In this document: in pieces, positions 44,101 through 53,041 of the stretch
Layout: each line of letters opens with the position of its first letter
Numbering within the stretch: position 1 is the stretch's first letter
Source of the DNA: Cololabis saira
Taxonomy: Eukaryota > Chordata > Actinopteri > Beloniformes > Belonidae
Direction of reading: 5' to 3'
DNA length: 64,000 nucleotides
Assembly: GCF_033807715.1 (NCBI RefSeq)
Contig: NC_084596.1
Span: forward strand, 39,728,458-39,792,457
The notes under the pieces: model-generated
Told to the model about the DNA's origin: nothing
Seen by the model: only the letters and a program-made list of their open reading frames with translations
Database searches by the model: none
Made by a program: the position numbers and the translations under genes

Positions 44101-46945
44101 TCTCCCAATCACCAAGTCAGTATTGTTTCTGAAGCTCCACCCTCCACCTATCTCCCAATCACCAAGTCAGTATTGTTTCGGCATCCGGGTTGCCAGCTCG
44201 GCTCTAATTATCGCAGCCATGGCAGCCTACGTTCCTGCTGCATTCTGCAGCCTACCTGGCAACCTCTGGTCGGGGGGAGGAGGGGGAGGGTACACGCCGC
44301 TCAACAATATTTTGAAAGTGACTGCAGTACCAGTTTTGGCCATTTCTTACAGACGGCTCCTTTAACAGGCTCTTTGTGTAATTAATTACAAAGTATATTA
44401 TTAGTATATCCTCAAACTATGACCTACTAGTCTAAACTTGTCTAAAATGTGTTGAAAAAGGTGATATTAGAGAAATTTTAAGACAGGTCAAGGTTGTCTT
44501 AAAGTTAAGAAAAAAGTCAAGAACAAATTTGAGAACTTTTATTTCAAGAATACCATTTATTCTTAAGTTTTTTCTTAATAAGAAACTTAAGAAGAAAGTT
44601 GAGAAAATACTTAGAACTTTTTTGGAGAATATGACTTCTTCTCTTTTTTCTTCTTAAGACTGAACTTAAGAAAAAAATGACACTTTTTTCTTTAAGAATG
44701 TTTTGTGAATCCGGCCCCAGATCTGTGTTTTTGGTTCCCTCCTTGGCTTGCAGTCTTACCAGCGTGCTTTTCCTCTGCGGTTTAGAAGTCATCGTCCATC
44801 ACTAAACCACTCCTCGTTATGAGCTGCATTCATCTCTACATGTCAGTTCAAGTTCAAGTTTATTTGAAATACATCATTGCATAATAATATGAATTATGAT
44901 GTTTTTCACACTTTGAGACAAGAGGACGGCTCTATTGGGAAAAAAACAACAACAAAAAAATAAATAATCAACTGTCAAACAATGCTAAAAAAAGTTTACT
45001 TCTGATAAAGCTTGTACACTAGTTGGTGTTGCGTGCAGAACCTTTTTAGCTCCCCAGCAACCTACGCACTACAGTACCTCTGACCTGGGCCTTTTTAAAT
45101 CAAACCTTAAAACCTATTTATTTAATACACTACCGGGTTTTTAATACCCAGTAGTGTGGTGACACTTTTTACTCTTTTTCTTTTATTCTATTTATCTTTT
45201 TGCTCTGTCTTATGATTGTATGTTGTATTTCTGTATGTTTTATTCTGTAAAGCACTTTGGCTCACCTAGAGGTGGCTGTAAAGGGCTATAGAAATAAAGT
45301 ACATTTACATTTACAACAGATAATTAAATGATTGGAGCCACGCTGCCGAGGCTTTATTTTAGAGTCACGTGATTTCAGTCCCACTCCGGTAGCGCAGTCA
45401 CCCAGGGGTTAAAGTGAGTTCATACAGAGGTGTTGGATCCTTTTCTCCACCACAAACATGTCATGAACTTCCTCGTCTCCGCAGGCCTGCCAGCGCCTGG
45501 ACTCTCCATCCCCCGGCTCCCAGCGCCGCTCCGGTCGCCATGGACACCGCGGAGAAGAAGGTCCCGAAGGGAGTCCCTCTGCAGTTCGACATCAACAGCG
45601 TGGGGAAGCCGGTGAGGGGGGGGTTGTTGTAATATACAGGTGAAGGTCGGAAAATTTGAAACAAATATATTATTTCCCACTTCATGCAAAATGAGATATT
45701 TCAAGCCTTTATTTGTTATAATTTTGATGATTATGGCTCACAGTTTATGAAAACCCCATATAGAGGGTTTGCATTGAAGTCACTTCCCCACTGGACCAGC
45801 CCCCTTACTCACACTGAGTGGTAAAACATCAGCAAAAACAGCTGCAACTAGTGGAGAAGACTGGATAACAGCTGATTATCAGCTTAAATTAGTGTCAGTT
45901 GGACTTGACAGTGACCCGTACAGTTACCCCAAGAACCAGTGGTCCATGGACATTAATATTTGGTACAGTTACCAAGAACCAGTGGTCCATGGACATTAAT
46001 ATTTGGCCACGAATCCAGTTTCCTGATATTTATATGTACTTAATTTCTACTCCGGGGAAATACACGAAGCAAAGCTTGAAGGAATACAAAAGTCTTGACA
46101 CTTGGTCCGACTTCAAGACAGGATTTGTTGTAGAAATTAAAGTGATGAGGACACCGAACTTTATGATTTGACTGTTTAACGTTAGCTACCCAAAAATCCA
46201 ACATTACCTGATACAAAATGGGAACCACAAATCCACGTTTCGGTGCCTGGAATCCAGTTGTTTCTGTGAATTGCAGCGATCCATTTGTCTCTCTTAAGCT
46301 TATTTTTTGGCAGTCTGTAAAACAATAACTCCGATTTCTTGCCAAATCTATGAGTACAGTCGATCGCACAATAACTCTTTCCCATTTTAGATGTTTTCCA
46401 GTTGCTCAAACTGAAAGTTTACACTGCCACTCAGTCTTTCTGACACTCAGTCTTTCTGACACTCAGTCTTTCTGACACTCAGTCTTTCTGACACTCAGGG
46501 GGCGTAACCCGCTGTGAAGTCGCATCTGTGATGTCATGCGCATTCCATCTATAAAAAATCTCAAAAAATTTAAATATTTTATGAAATCACTTCAATCATC
46601 AAAATGACTATGACCAGGCTCAGGTTCAGGCTGTCTCTACAGTCATGCAAGTTCAATGCTATTAAAGCACTTTAAACTTTAAATCAAAGCATTTTGTTTT
46701 TTCGTATATAATATTTAAATTTTTATGCATTTTAGACGTTTTGGGGCTGACGTTGTGGAAAGGTAGCAACCCTAGGAGGGCGACTGACCTCCTGCTCGGG
46801 GCTCTGACCCGGTGTCTGACCCGGTGTCCTCATCTGTCCACAGCAAACCTCCATGACTCTGAACGAGCGCTTCCGTATCCTGAAGGACCGCCGCGCCTCG
46901 ACGGAGCCGGTCGGGAAGGGCAGCAGGTTCGTCACGGTGGCCTAG
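32094..46945 (+). CDS. fyttd1: fyttd1 (UAP56-interacting factor, UIF; mRNA export adaptor)
   Basis: Nuclear adaptor that binds the helicase UAP56/DDX39B and recruits the NXF1 export receptor to mRNA. Nine exons join in frame to 316 residues (the human protein is about 318): 32094-32166, 32265-32393, 32488-32654, 36212-36360, 38137-38209, 38295-38350, 41622-41696, 45485-45611, 46844-46945. The UAP56-binding motif MSLDDIIRLNRRE is at residues 22-34. Family signatures follow: GVITGLAARRT, RQATFLFHRGLKVQAQ, GILTVSIDNP, KKVPKGVPLQFDINSVGK, TSMTLNERFRILKDRRA and the final GSRFVTVA. The region between is Arg/Pro/Gln-rich, as in the family. All junctions are GT-AG with matching phases. It is transcribed away from photolyase. 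The introns are packed with transposons. Confidence 0.94.
32265..32393 (+). CDS. fyttd1: fyttd1 exon 2
   Basis: Completes the UAP56-binding motif (DDIIRLNRRE); acceptor TCTGACAG, donor GTGCGT, phase 1 out. Confidence 0.92.
32488..32654 (+). CDS. fyttd1: fyttd1 exon 3
   Basis: Contains GVITGLAARRT. The acceptor CAGCAG allows a 3-base shift (32488 or 32491) without frame change. The exon end is followed by an array of donor-like repeats. Confidence 0.9.
32655..32770 (+). repeat. 14-base minisatellite of splice-donor-like units
   Basis: Eight units of GTAAGAGCAGCCAG or close variants start exactly at the exon 3 donor; a partial ninth is cut by an insertion. Every unit boundary recreates CAG followed by GTAA or GTAG. 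Remnant units resume at about 33467-33510. Confidence 0.95.
32771..33463. mobile_element. Harbinger-like non-autonomous element
   Basis: AGCCGGGCAGACACTG at the left and CAGTGTATGCCCAGCT at the right are imperfect inverted ends. TAA is repeated at 32768-32770 and 33464-33466, a 3-base duplication typical of PIF/Harbinger. It was inserted into the minisatellite. Confidence 0.7.
33674..34870. mobile_element. Degraded teleost DNA transposon
   Basis: Starts ATACAACCCCAAAACC and contains text recognised from a common teleost family with ACAACCCCAATTCC ends (CATCAGACCGCAGGAC, GGTTTTCAGCC-like text). I read it as Tc/mariner-like. Heavily mutated, no coding frame. Confidence 0.5.
34871..36211. other. 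fyttd1 intron 3, AT-rich, nothing recognised
   Basis: AT-rich with A and T runs. No exon, no convincing element. Confidence 0.5.
36212..36360 (+). CDS. fyttd1: fyttd1 exon 4
   Basis: Encodes RSRQKTRPFPQHTETQYRRP and onward to FQLRR; acceptor CTCCTCAG, donor GTGAGA, phase 0 in and 2 out. Least conserved exon, placed by phase and composition. Confidence 0.82.
37115..37858. mobile_element. Nested hAT element (CAGTACTCGAG ends)
   Basis: CAGTACTCGAGTTG at the left, CAACTCGAGCACTG at the right, perfect 8-base duplication GGTATCAC (37107-37114, 37859-37866). It carries a palindromic MITE fragment (37401-37690). Confidence 0.9.
37401..37690. mobile_element. Palindromic MITE (CACTGCAAAAACTC family), right end lost
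   Basis: Same family as 61076-61473; paired AACAAGAT/ATCTTGTT arms around GCCAGTGGAACAAG. Confidence 0.75.
38137..38209 (+). CDS. fyttd1: fyttd1 exon 5
   Basis: PPPPVQQTQREARQATFLFH then RGLK; phase 2 in, 0 out. Donor GTGCTT is weak. Confidence 0.9.
38295..38350 (+). CDS. fyttd1: fyttd1 exon 6
   Basis: VQAQVQKPGPRPPPVKTR; acceptor CTCTGCAG, donor GTAAGT, phase 2 out. Confidence 0.9.
38542..39965. mobile_element. Charlie-like hAT element
   Basis: Left CAGGGTTATGCAACTGGCGG with GGCCCGCGGGCC behind it; right TTGAAGACCCCTG. Perfect 8-base duplication CTCTAAAC (38534-38541, 39966-39973). It contains a TTAA element at 38729-39205. Confidence 0.88.
38729..39205. mobile_element. TTAA-flanked MITE (AGGAGCATGAGGC ends)
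   Basis: TTAA at 38725-38728 and 39206-39209. Inverted ends AGGAGCATGAGGCA and TGCCTCATGCTCCT. Confidence 0.8.
40757..41021 (-). mobile_element. Degraded Tc1 transposase fragment
   Basis: The minus strand retains a Tc1 catalytic-domain trace (WSDEIK-like start, DHPNCKARRWQHHVDGAM) with frame breaks and stops. Confidence 0.65.
41622..41696 (+). CDS. fyttd1: fyttd1 exon 7
   Basis: WRPPAATTGILTVSIDNPTA then RTQP; phase 2 in and out, donor GTAAGT. Confidence 0.93.
41821..43080. mobile_element. Decayed TAGGGTTGCCACC hAT with nested mariners
   Basis: The left end matches the element at 2511; the right end (GTTGACAACCCAAGG) is mutated. A palindromic mariner-like sequence (about 42093-42310) and the element 42316-42857 are inserted. 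Confidence 0.75.
42316..42857. mobile_element. Mariner-type MITE (CCGTATTTTCTGGACTATAA)
   Basis: Inverted ends CCGTATTTTCTGG and CCAGAAAATACGG, TA on both sides, repeated TATAAGCCGCACC motifs at both ends. Confidence 0.9.
43689..44361. mobile_element. TTAA-flanked element (AGGAGCTGTATGTAAGA ends)
   Basis: TTAA at 43685-43688 and 44362-44365. Inverted ends AGGAGCTGTATGTAAGA and TCTTACAGACGGCTCCT (the outermost four bases overlap in reading). Holds a 50-base tandem array. Confidence 0.8.
43881..44180. repeat. 50-base tandem array, six units
   Basis: Units start GAAGCTCCACCCTCCACCTA at 43881, 43931, 43981, 44031, 44081 and 44131. Almost no differences between units. Confidence 0.95.
45030..45310 (+). 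mobile_element. L2-like LINE 3' tail
   Basis: TTTAAATCAAACCTTAAAAC, then AAAGCACTTTG, then GGGCTATAGAAATAAAGTAC and ACATTT repeats, typical of these LINE tails. Confidence 0.65.
45485..45611 (+). CDS. fyttd1: fyttd1 exon 8
   Basis: EPASAWTLHPPAPSAAPVAM then KKVPKGVPLQFDINSVGKP; acceptor CTCCGCAG, donor GTGAGG, phase 0 out. Confidence 0.95.
45767..46549. mobile_element. Deleted transposon with THAP exon and second-ORF remnant
   Basis: The edges TATAGAGGGTTTGC and GCGCATTCCATCTATA are loosely inverted. Minus strand 46384-46205: MGKSYCAIDCTHRFGKKSEL, then WICGSHFVS, a C2CH THAP domain, ending at a GTAATG donor. Plus strand about 45905-46140: NQWSMDINIWPRIQFPDIYM, then YKSLDTWSDFKTGFV, resembling the N-terminal part of SWIM/YqaJ-type proteins of fish repeats. 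A 42-base piece of that frame is duplicated (about 45918-45998). Four TCTTTCTGACACTCAG units stand at 46433-46498. Confidence 0.6.
46844..46945 (+). CDS. fyttd1: fyttd1 exon 9 (terminal)
   Basis: QTSMTLNERFRILKDRRAST, then KGSRFVTVA and TAG at 46943-46945. Acceptor TCCACAG. Preceded by an inverted fragment of the TAGGGTTGCC hAT (about 46617-46776). Confidence 0.96.
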   Translation, partial: QTSMTLNERFRILKDRRASTEPVGKGSRFVTVA

Positions 46946-46991
46946 CCGGTCGCCATGGAGACGGGGAACCCCAACCTGCTGGGACTCGAGG

Positions 46992-47013
46992 GTGGGGGGG
47001 GGGGGGGGGGGGG
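46992..47013. repeat. Poly(G) run in fyttd1 3' UTR
   Basis: More than 18 consecutive G followed by CGGGCC repeats; length likely unreliable in any assembly. Confidence 0.8.
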
Positions 47014-47229
47014 CGCCCGGGCCGGGCCGAGCCGGGCCGAGCCGGGCCGGTGCTGACCCACCGGCTGGGAGGCGGTGAGGGGGACCGGCACCGCTGACCA
47101 TCACCACACCTGGAGGATGTTGTTGGAAGAACCTGCCATTGTCGTCCGTACCGGTAGATACAACACCCCTCCCCACGTCTGGACCTGAAGCACTACCAAT
47201 ATTCTGTCAAGTATTTGTTTTCTACGATG

Positions 47230-47792
47230 GAGTATTAGAGCCAAACTAAGACAAAAAAAATTGGAAATTAAGCGAATAAAGTTGTAATTTATGAGAACTC
47301 TAACAGGAAGAGCACATACGTCTTTTGTGGAAGAGGAGCTGTCTAGTATAGTATAGTATAGTAATGGTCAGGGCTAGCGGTGGTTCCATCTGCTTCCATT
47401 CAAAGAGGTTTTGTTTTTTCTCAGGAAACAATGAGGATGATCAGAAAGATTTTCCTCTTCCACAAAAGACGCAATTTCTTCCAAGTCTGTGGTTCCTTCT
47501 TGGAAATAGACGCAGTCGTTTGCACAATAGTTTTAAAGTCCTTATACTGATAATAATTCGATGCTCATGTGCCAAAAGATTAAGTATTTTCTTATTTGTG
47601 AAACCGATACCAAAATATAATTTCACAAGATGCTCAATATTCCTCATTTTAACACAGGGAGAAGAAGCTCTTCCTGTTCGAGCTCTCATAAATTACAACT
47701 TTATTCTCATATTATGACTTTATTCTATCAATTCTACGACATTATTCTCGTAATTTCCCTTTTTTTTTGTCTTAGTTTGGCCATAATACTCA
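47230..47792 (-). mobile_element. DNA transposon fragment with integrase-type HTH
   Basis: Inverted ends around GTATTAGAGCCAAACTAAGA and its partner (GTTTGGCCATAATAC). Minus strand 47440-47690 encodes LYFGIGFTNKKILNLLAHEH and ISIRTLKLLCKRL, the helix-turn-helix seen before integrase cores in Ginger-like fish transposons. Confidence 0.55.
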
Positions 47793-50111
47793 GTTTTCAG
47801 AGGGCACCGCTACGTATTTGCTAGAAAGGTGTGTATTCGACGCCTTTTTGTGACACTTGAATTGTTTTGCAGTTTCTTTAAATAAACGAGTTTCTCCAGG
47901 TCTGCGTCCTCATCCATCGCGGGAGCAGCAGCAGCAGCAGCAGGGAAATCATTCGGAACCTGAATATTGCTTTTATTTAAATACATTAAAATTTGCAAAG
48001 TAACAAAACTATCGGCATATGAAATTCAAACACCATTTAAATGAACAAAACATGGCTCACTACATTTCTGTGACTAGTGTCGGTAACACTAGGCTGCTTT
48101 TCCACTCGCGTCTCCGCTGCCCCCCCCCCATTTACACTGTTCACAGACTATCTTACAATAAGAGTGCTGAATAAAAATGAGGTAAGAAAGTGGTTTGAAG
48201 ATTACAGATCATGCAGAACATGCTGAACAGCAGCAAAATATTCTGTGAAAGAGGAACAAAACAAAAAATGTGTGCATTTCAAAATCAATTTTACACAGCT
48301 TTGCATCTTTGGTTGACGTACGTTGAAATGTGTTGGATGGTTTCACAGCTTCTCCCCCCTGGCCCACTCAGGAAAGACGATAGACAAAAAGGGGGGGGGG
48401 GGGGGGGTACGGCAATACTCATTCAATTTTCAGATAAATTTGACCCCCCCGCCTCCGTATTAACATAGATGTACAAATGAACCACCGATCAAGGCGCCTA
48501 ATACTTTTGAATATACAAACATTTACATTCAGCGGGGCCAGAGCTCGGGACGGGCAGCTGCAGCCTCGGGTCCAAGTTAGTGTTCAGACAGCTGTCAGAA
48601 TTGGGTTGATTTTATTTTAGCCTCCATTTTCACAAAACTTTGCCAGGGAAGTGTGATCGAGCTTTAAAAAAAAAAAAAACACTGAAAGAAAAGAAGAAAC
48701 AGGCTGCTCTTCGACAGGATTCATGACACTGATCGTTTACGAGGAGCAGCCGCAATAAATACAACACTAGTGACAGTAGAACTCAGAAGACTGATGCAAA
48801 AGTAACGGCAGCAGTGTGGTGCCCCCCCCAAAAAAAACAAAACAAACCACTCCCAATTTTCACTTTACAACATGAAAAAGCAAGGTGAAAGGTCTGCGTA
48901 CTTCAGCCATCCTTTTGTTTGGAAAAGACAAAATAAAAATGGAGAAAGAATCCAAAATAATCCGTTTCCCGTTTCTTTTGTTTTGATAATAAAAAACGGA
49001 AAACGTATCGTTATCCATTATCTGTTATCCGTTATCCGATTTCATTGATGTGTTTGAAAATCGAAATTGGGAATTAAAACAGCGAGTGGAAAACTCTTTT
49101 CTCTATTTCCTATTGGTTTCCAAGGATACTGAAAACAAGGATTGGACAAATGGGGGGATTGCACATGCGCAGTAATACATGAAGAAAGTTGTTTCTGCTT
49201 CTTTTGTTCATCAGATTGAAAATTAAGTTTTAGATTTTTTTAATGTTGAAACAGAAAATAAATCAAATATGAAACCTGGGAGTGAAACATGAGTTTAATC
49301 TGTAATCTGTCTTCACTCCGTCATGAAACTGCAGTGATGTTGTGACAGTCCGTTCAGCTGCAGCGTCCAATCAATAACATGTACTGAACTCTAACATACT
49401 GCCCCCCTGTTGGAAACGAATAGGAAATAGAGAAAAGAGTTTTCCATTCGCTGTTTTAATTCCCAATTTTGATTTTCAAACACATCAATGAAATCGGATA
49501 ACGATCCGTTTTCCGTTTTTTTATTATCAAAACAAAAGATGGGAAACGGATTATTTCTCTTTTTATTTTGTCATTTCAAAACAAAAACCAATGGCCGTGA
49601 AGTACACGGACCGTGAAAAATACCGCTTTACCTGCATTCTCTCATTTAAAAGGAAACCCCACTCCCGTCTGATCCTCACAAGAGACCCCCCCCCTCCTTT
49701 ATTTCAACTCCCCTCGTCTGAGCAGTGGCAGGTCTGCAGAACACTGAGGTCAGTCCCGTCAGTCGTCCCATCAGTAAGAGGTGTAAAAACCAAAGGAAAC
49801 CATGCATGACCCGCGGTGCCGCCGCTACGCCCTCCGCCTCAGTCTCCGTCGCTCTGATGATTGCATTAACACTGGAAAGGCCCACAGTACAGATGCACAC
49901 GCACACTTCAACAGGTTCACAGTCGCTCTGGCCGACTCTCGTCGACACACACACACACTGACACACACACACACACACTGTACTCTGTGGTCAAGCTGGT
50001 GGCTAAGAAGACAAAGTTTTTTTTCTTCCTTTTAATTTCACATATACTAATTATAATAAGTTGTACAAGAAGATGCTCTTCTCTCAGTGTCTCTTTAGTT
50101 GCTGATGCACT
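47793..50111 (-). other. Probable tsc22d2 3' UTR and downstream sequence
   Basis: No second gene seen. A minus-strand AATAAA stands near 47970. Contains (CTG)n/(CAG)n at 47926-47942, poly(C)/poly(G) runs at 48121 and 48390, and the long inverted repeat 48917-49600. Confidence 0.4.
48917..49600. repeat. Long inverted repeat (arms about 190 bases)
   Basis: The left arm GACAAAATAAAAATGGAGAA through GGAAAACTCTTTTCTC returns inverted on the right, around a 300-base spacer. Probably a foldback DNA transposon. Confidence 0.8.
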
Positions 50112-50445
50112 TCAAGCGGAGGTGACGTTGGGCTGCAGCTGCTGGCCCGGCTCCAGCTGGGGCTGCTGGGGCTGCTGGGGCTGCTGGGGTTTGGGGAGGA
50201 GCCGGAGCTGGGGGTGCGGCGGCGGCGCCGGCTGCTGCTGCTGCTGAGGGGGGGGGGGCCGCACCCGAGCTGGCGGCCGGCGGAGGGGGGGACAGCTGGG
50301 ACAGCTGCTCGCTGTTGGCCAGAGATTTCAGTACAGCGTTCTCCTTCTCCAGCACAGAGTTCCTCTCGTACAGCTCCTTGATCTGCTCCTTCAGCACCTC
50401 CACCTCCTCGCGAACTGCATACATCAGATGGCTTTTCACCAGGTC
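50095..50445 (-). CDS. tsc22d2: tsc22d2 exon 3 (terminal)
   Basis: [20 protein letters not shown] and the zipper; acceptor GCTTTCAG. The tail frame depends on the length of the G run at 50248-50258. Confidence 0.9.
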   Translation of the reverse strand, partial: DLVKSHLMYAVREEVEVLKEQIKELYERNSVLEKENAVLKSLANSEQLSQLSPPPPAASSGAAPPPSAAAAAGAAAAPPAPAPPQTPAAPAAPAAPAGAGPAAAAQRHLRLKCISN

Positions 50446-52103
50446 CTGAAAGCAGCACAGCGGGGTTTAGAATGAGCCGCTGGAGCAACAATGGAAATTA
50501 CCTGCATATCTGAAGCCCTTTAGAGATGTTAGTGTCCTCTCTCTCTTTAATGAGGAAGGAGAAAAACCTCATCATCCTATCATAAATACTTATCACTGCA
50601 TAAAAATCAAACTGTGTATAATAATATAACCGAGCAGTCAAAGACAGGAAGCAACTGAATCATGGGAAACTTGGGACTGCCCAAATAGTTTGATCTTTTC
50701 AAGTTTAATTTTTGTTAAATAATGGAACCGTGAAAATAGTAAGTAATAGTAAAATAGTAGTTACTTTTCTGAGGAAATTTTTTATTTTATTATTTAACCA
50801 GGAAGTCCCTAAAATCTCTTTTTCAAGGGAGACCTGGCCAAAATATCACACCATTACAGTTACAAAAATTATATATTAAAAAAAGTGTGAAAAACAGACA
50901 AAGAACAGACACATACAACAAAATCCAGTTTAGAAAAAGCAATTGCACTCTTCAGACAGTTAGTTTTTTATCAGAGCTTTGAACTCTCCCAGAGATACCA
51001 AATCATTAAGCTGTAATGTCTTCTGAATTCTATGATCATGTTTTTTTTTTATGATTCTACACAAAACAAAAAAAGGAAGAGTCGGCAGCAATATTTGTCA
51101 TAAATATAAAGTCGTAATTCCAGCAGTGTTTAATGTTTATTCTCAAAGACAGAGACAAAATAAATGTAAAGTGTGAGCGACACTAAAGAAGACAACTTAG
51201 GATTTTATCTGCACTCCATTTTTAATTAATTATTATTTTTATGTTCTTTAGAATGATTTTCTTTGCCTTCTTGTGATCGTATGTAGCTGGAAAGCACTTG
51301 GACGTCCCTGGTGTTTGAACGTACCGGTAGTCTACAAATAGCCTTGCCTGGAAATGCACAAAGAATCTGGGTGTGTTTAAACTGGGATTAGTTTTCACCA
51401 TCTGTCATGCAAGTTTATACTTTTGCATTAAAAAAAGTGACAAAAAGTGTTTTAAATGATAAATGAGATAAACCGTGTACTCACCATTGCCTGTTCAATT
51501 TTATTATCGATGGCAACAATGTTGGTTCCAGAGGCACTGCAGGAAGAGGAAGACAAGGACACATTATGTTAAATAGTCAAACTTCAAGAAATAAAAAAAA
51601 TACATAAAAATAACTTTGTTTTGGTCTGTTGTGACTTCACTCCAGAAGAGGATGAGCAGACAATACTAAACAACATTAGTGTTTGCTACAGTTATACAAA
51701 AATAAAAATATCCCTGTGATCACTCTAAAACCAATCAGACAAGACAACACAGGACCAGTGGGTTCAGGTATGAGCTCAAATGATCCTCATAAAAGTCATG
51801 TAGGTCACATCCAAACTGGCCCAGACAGCAGCAGGTGGCTGGTGCGAGATCGAGATAAACTGCTCTCTGGTGCAGCAGTTGTCCTCAAAAGCTCTTCAAT
51901 CTAAGAAATGAAATAAGAAAGCAGCAGCTGCGGTTTCAGCTGGGCTGCTTCCACGTGTCTGCGCCTCAGACGGGCCGCTCACACCTCTGCGCCTGCGCAG
52001 TGCGGCGGACACCTGCCGCTTACCTGCCGGTGTAGCCGCGGTAGCAGCGGCCCCGGCTCCGGCCCGCCAGGCAGCGGGGCGGGCTGACGGAGGTGAGCAG
52101 CAT
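50095..52103 (-). CDS. tsc22d2: TSC22-domain protein, short isoform (tsc22d2-like)
   Basis: Leucine-zipper regulator of the TSC22/GILZ family, which dimerises and acts in transcription and stress or osmotic signalling. Three exons join in frame: 52103-52024 ([18 protein letters not shown] and onward), 51536-51485 and 50445 onward. The TSC box is complete ([20 protein letters not shown], then [14 protein letters not shown]), followed by the zipper [20 protein letters not shown] and [11 protein letters not shown]. As written the frame runs through an Ala/Pro tail to a stop at 50095 (160 residues). In the next frame the tail is Gln/Pro-rich and ends QPNVTSA with a stop at 50114-50112, like the vertebrate TSC22D2 end. 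Dropping one G from the run at 50248-50258 joins the two (154 residues). The d2 assignment rests on that tail and the zipper; d1 or d4 is less likely. Any long-isoform first exon would lie beyond 64 kb. Confidence 0.85.
50446..51484 (-). other. tsc22d2 intron 2
   Basis: AT-rich; 50770-51060 resembles a LINE or MITE tail (AACCAGGAAGTCCCTAAAAT) but is not assigned. Confidence 0.5.
51485..51536 (-). CDS. tsc22d2: tsc22d2 exon 2
   Basis: 52 bases, [18 protein letters not shown] with exon 1; acceptor TTCCTGCAG, donor GTGAGT. Confidence 0.95.
52024..52103 (-). CDS. tsc22d2: tsc22d2 short-isoform exon 1
   Basis: ATG at 52103-52101, 26 codons plus two bases, donor GTAAGC; surrounding DNA is GC-rich, as for a CpG promoter. 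Confidence 0.75.
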
Positions 52104-52267
52104 GGCCGGACCCCCCACGGTGACCCACGGTGGCCCACGGACACCGACGGACACCCCACGGACACGAGGCCGCGCACAGGCGCGTCACCGCATTTAGAAG
52201 GAGGAAACTCGAGCCGGGGGCGGAGACGCGCCGCCCACCGCGTGTTCACGGCCCTCTGTATATACTG

Positions 52268-52947
52268 TAAAGCCTGATTTATGGTTCCGCGTCACACCCA
52301 CGCAGAGCCTACGGCGTAGGGTACGCGGTGACGCACGCCGTAGGCTACGCCGTCGACAGAGGTGTCAGAAGTATTCACATTCATTACTCAGGTAGAAGTA
52401 TAGATACTAGAGTTTAAAAATACTCCTGTAGAAGTTGAAGTATCAACTCAAGTTTTTTACTCAAGTATAAAAGTACTGGTTTCAAAACTACTTAAAGTAT
52501 AAAAGTAATGTAAGGGGGGAAAAAGCCATTAAGGACAAAAGCCATTGAAAATGAATGCATCTTAGTATAATGCAAATATATTAAAGAACCATATATGTGT
52601 ACTATTGAGCATTAACATGTGTTTCAGAGAGCAGAAGATATGATGACTAGTTGCCTATAAGTATTGTAATGGTGCAAAAAGTCAAATTTCAGAGGCATGT
52701 TATCATTTATCCTAACCTTTATTGGAATGTACATCCAAGTTTAGTTGCAGGAATCTGAGGGAACGGATGTAAGAACAAAACTGGACAAGAACATCTGAAA
52801 CAACCACAACCAAATTCACTCTATCCGGATGGAGCAATTTAACTGGATAGTTTTTCTTTTACAGGCCGAAATGAAATGGAGTAACGTTAACTTCGTTACT
52901 TGACACCTCTGGATGTCGATTTAACGCAGAACCATAATTCAGGCTTA
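52268..52947. mobile_element. GC-rich palindromic MITE split by another element
   Basis: Left GCCTGATTTATGGTTCCGCG, right AACGCAGAACCATAATTCAG; the inner 52357-52911 is a separate insertion. Confidence 0.75.
52357..52911. mobile_element. Tol2-like non-autonomous hAT
   Basis: Perfect ends CAGAGGTGTCA and TGACACCTCTG, similar to Tol2 ends, with AGTATAAAAGTACT-type subterminal text. Flanks GCCGTCGA and GATGTCGA match in 6 of 8 positions. Confidence 0.8.
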
Positions 52948-53041
52948 ACCCACCAGCCACATATGCACTAACAATAATCAGAAAACAAATGAGCAAACAT
53001 GTACGAGTTGCTGCTCCCTTCATGTGATTGTAAGACACACG

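Larger units (their letters stand above)
43308..44718. mobile_element. Element with GGGGCCAGATTCAC ends
   Basis: GGGGCCAGATTCACC at the left, GTGAATCCGGCCCC at the right; dense TTCTTAAGAA motifs near both ends. A TTAA element is nested at 43689-44361. Superfamily not determined. Confidence 0.75.

Noticed and set aside
43881..44180. CRISPR-like regular array
   Set aside because: Direct head-to-tail 50-base repeats without spacers.
49676..49978. Cys/Val-rich minus-strand frame
   Set aside because: Due to a (CA)n repeat; no homology recognised.
51896..52249. 117-codon GC-rich minus-strand frame
   Set aside because: A different frame over the tsc22d2 first exon; the short ATG at 52103 splices in frame to the TSC box instead.
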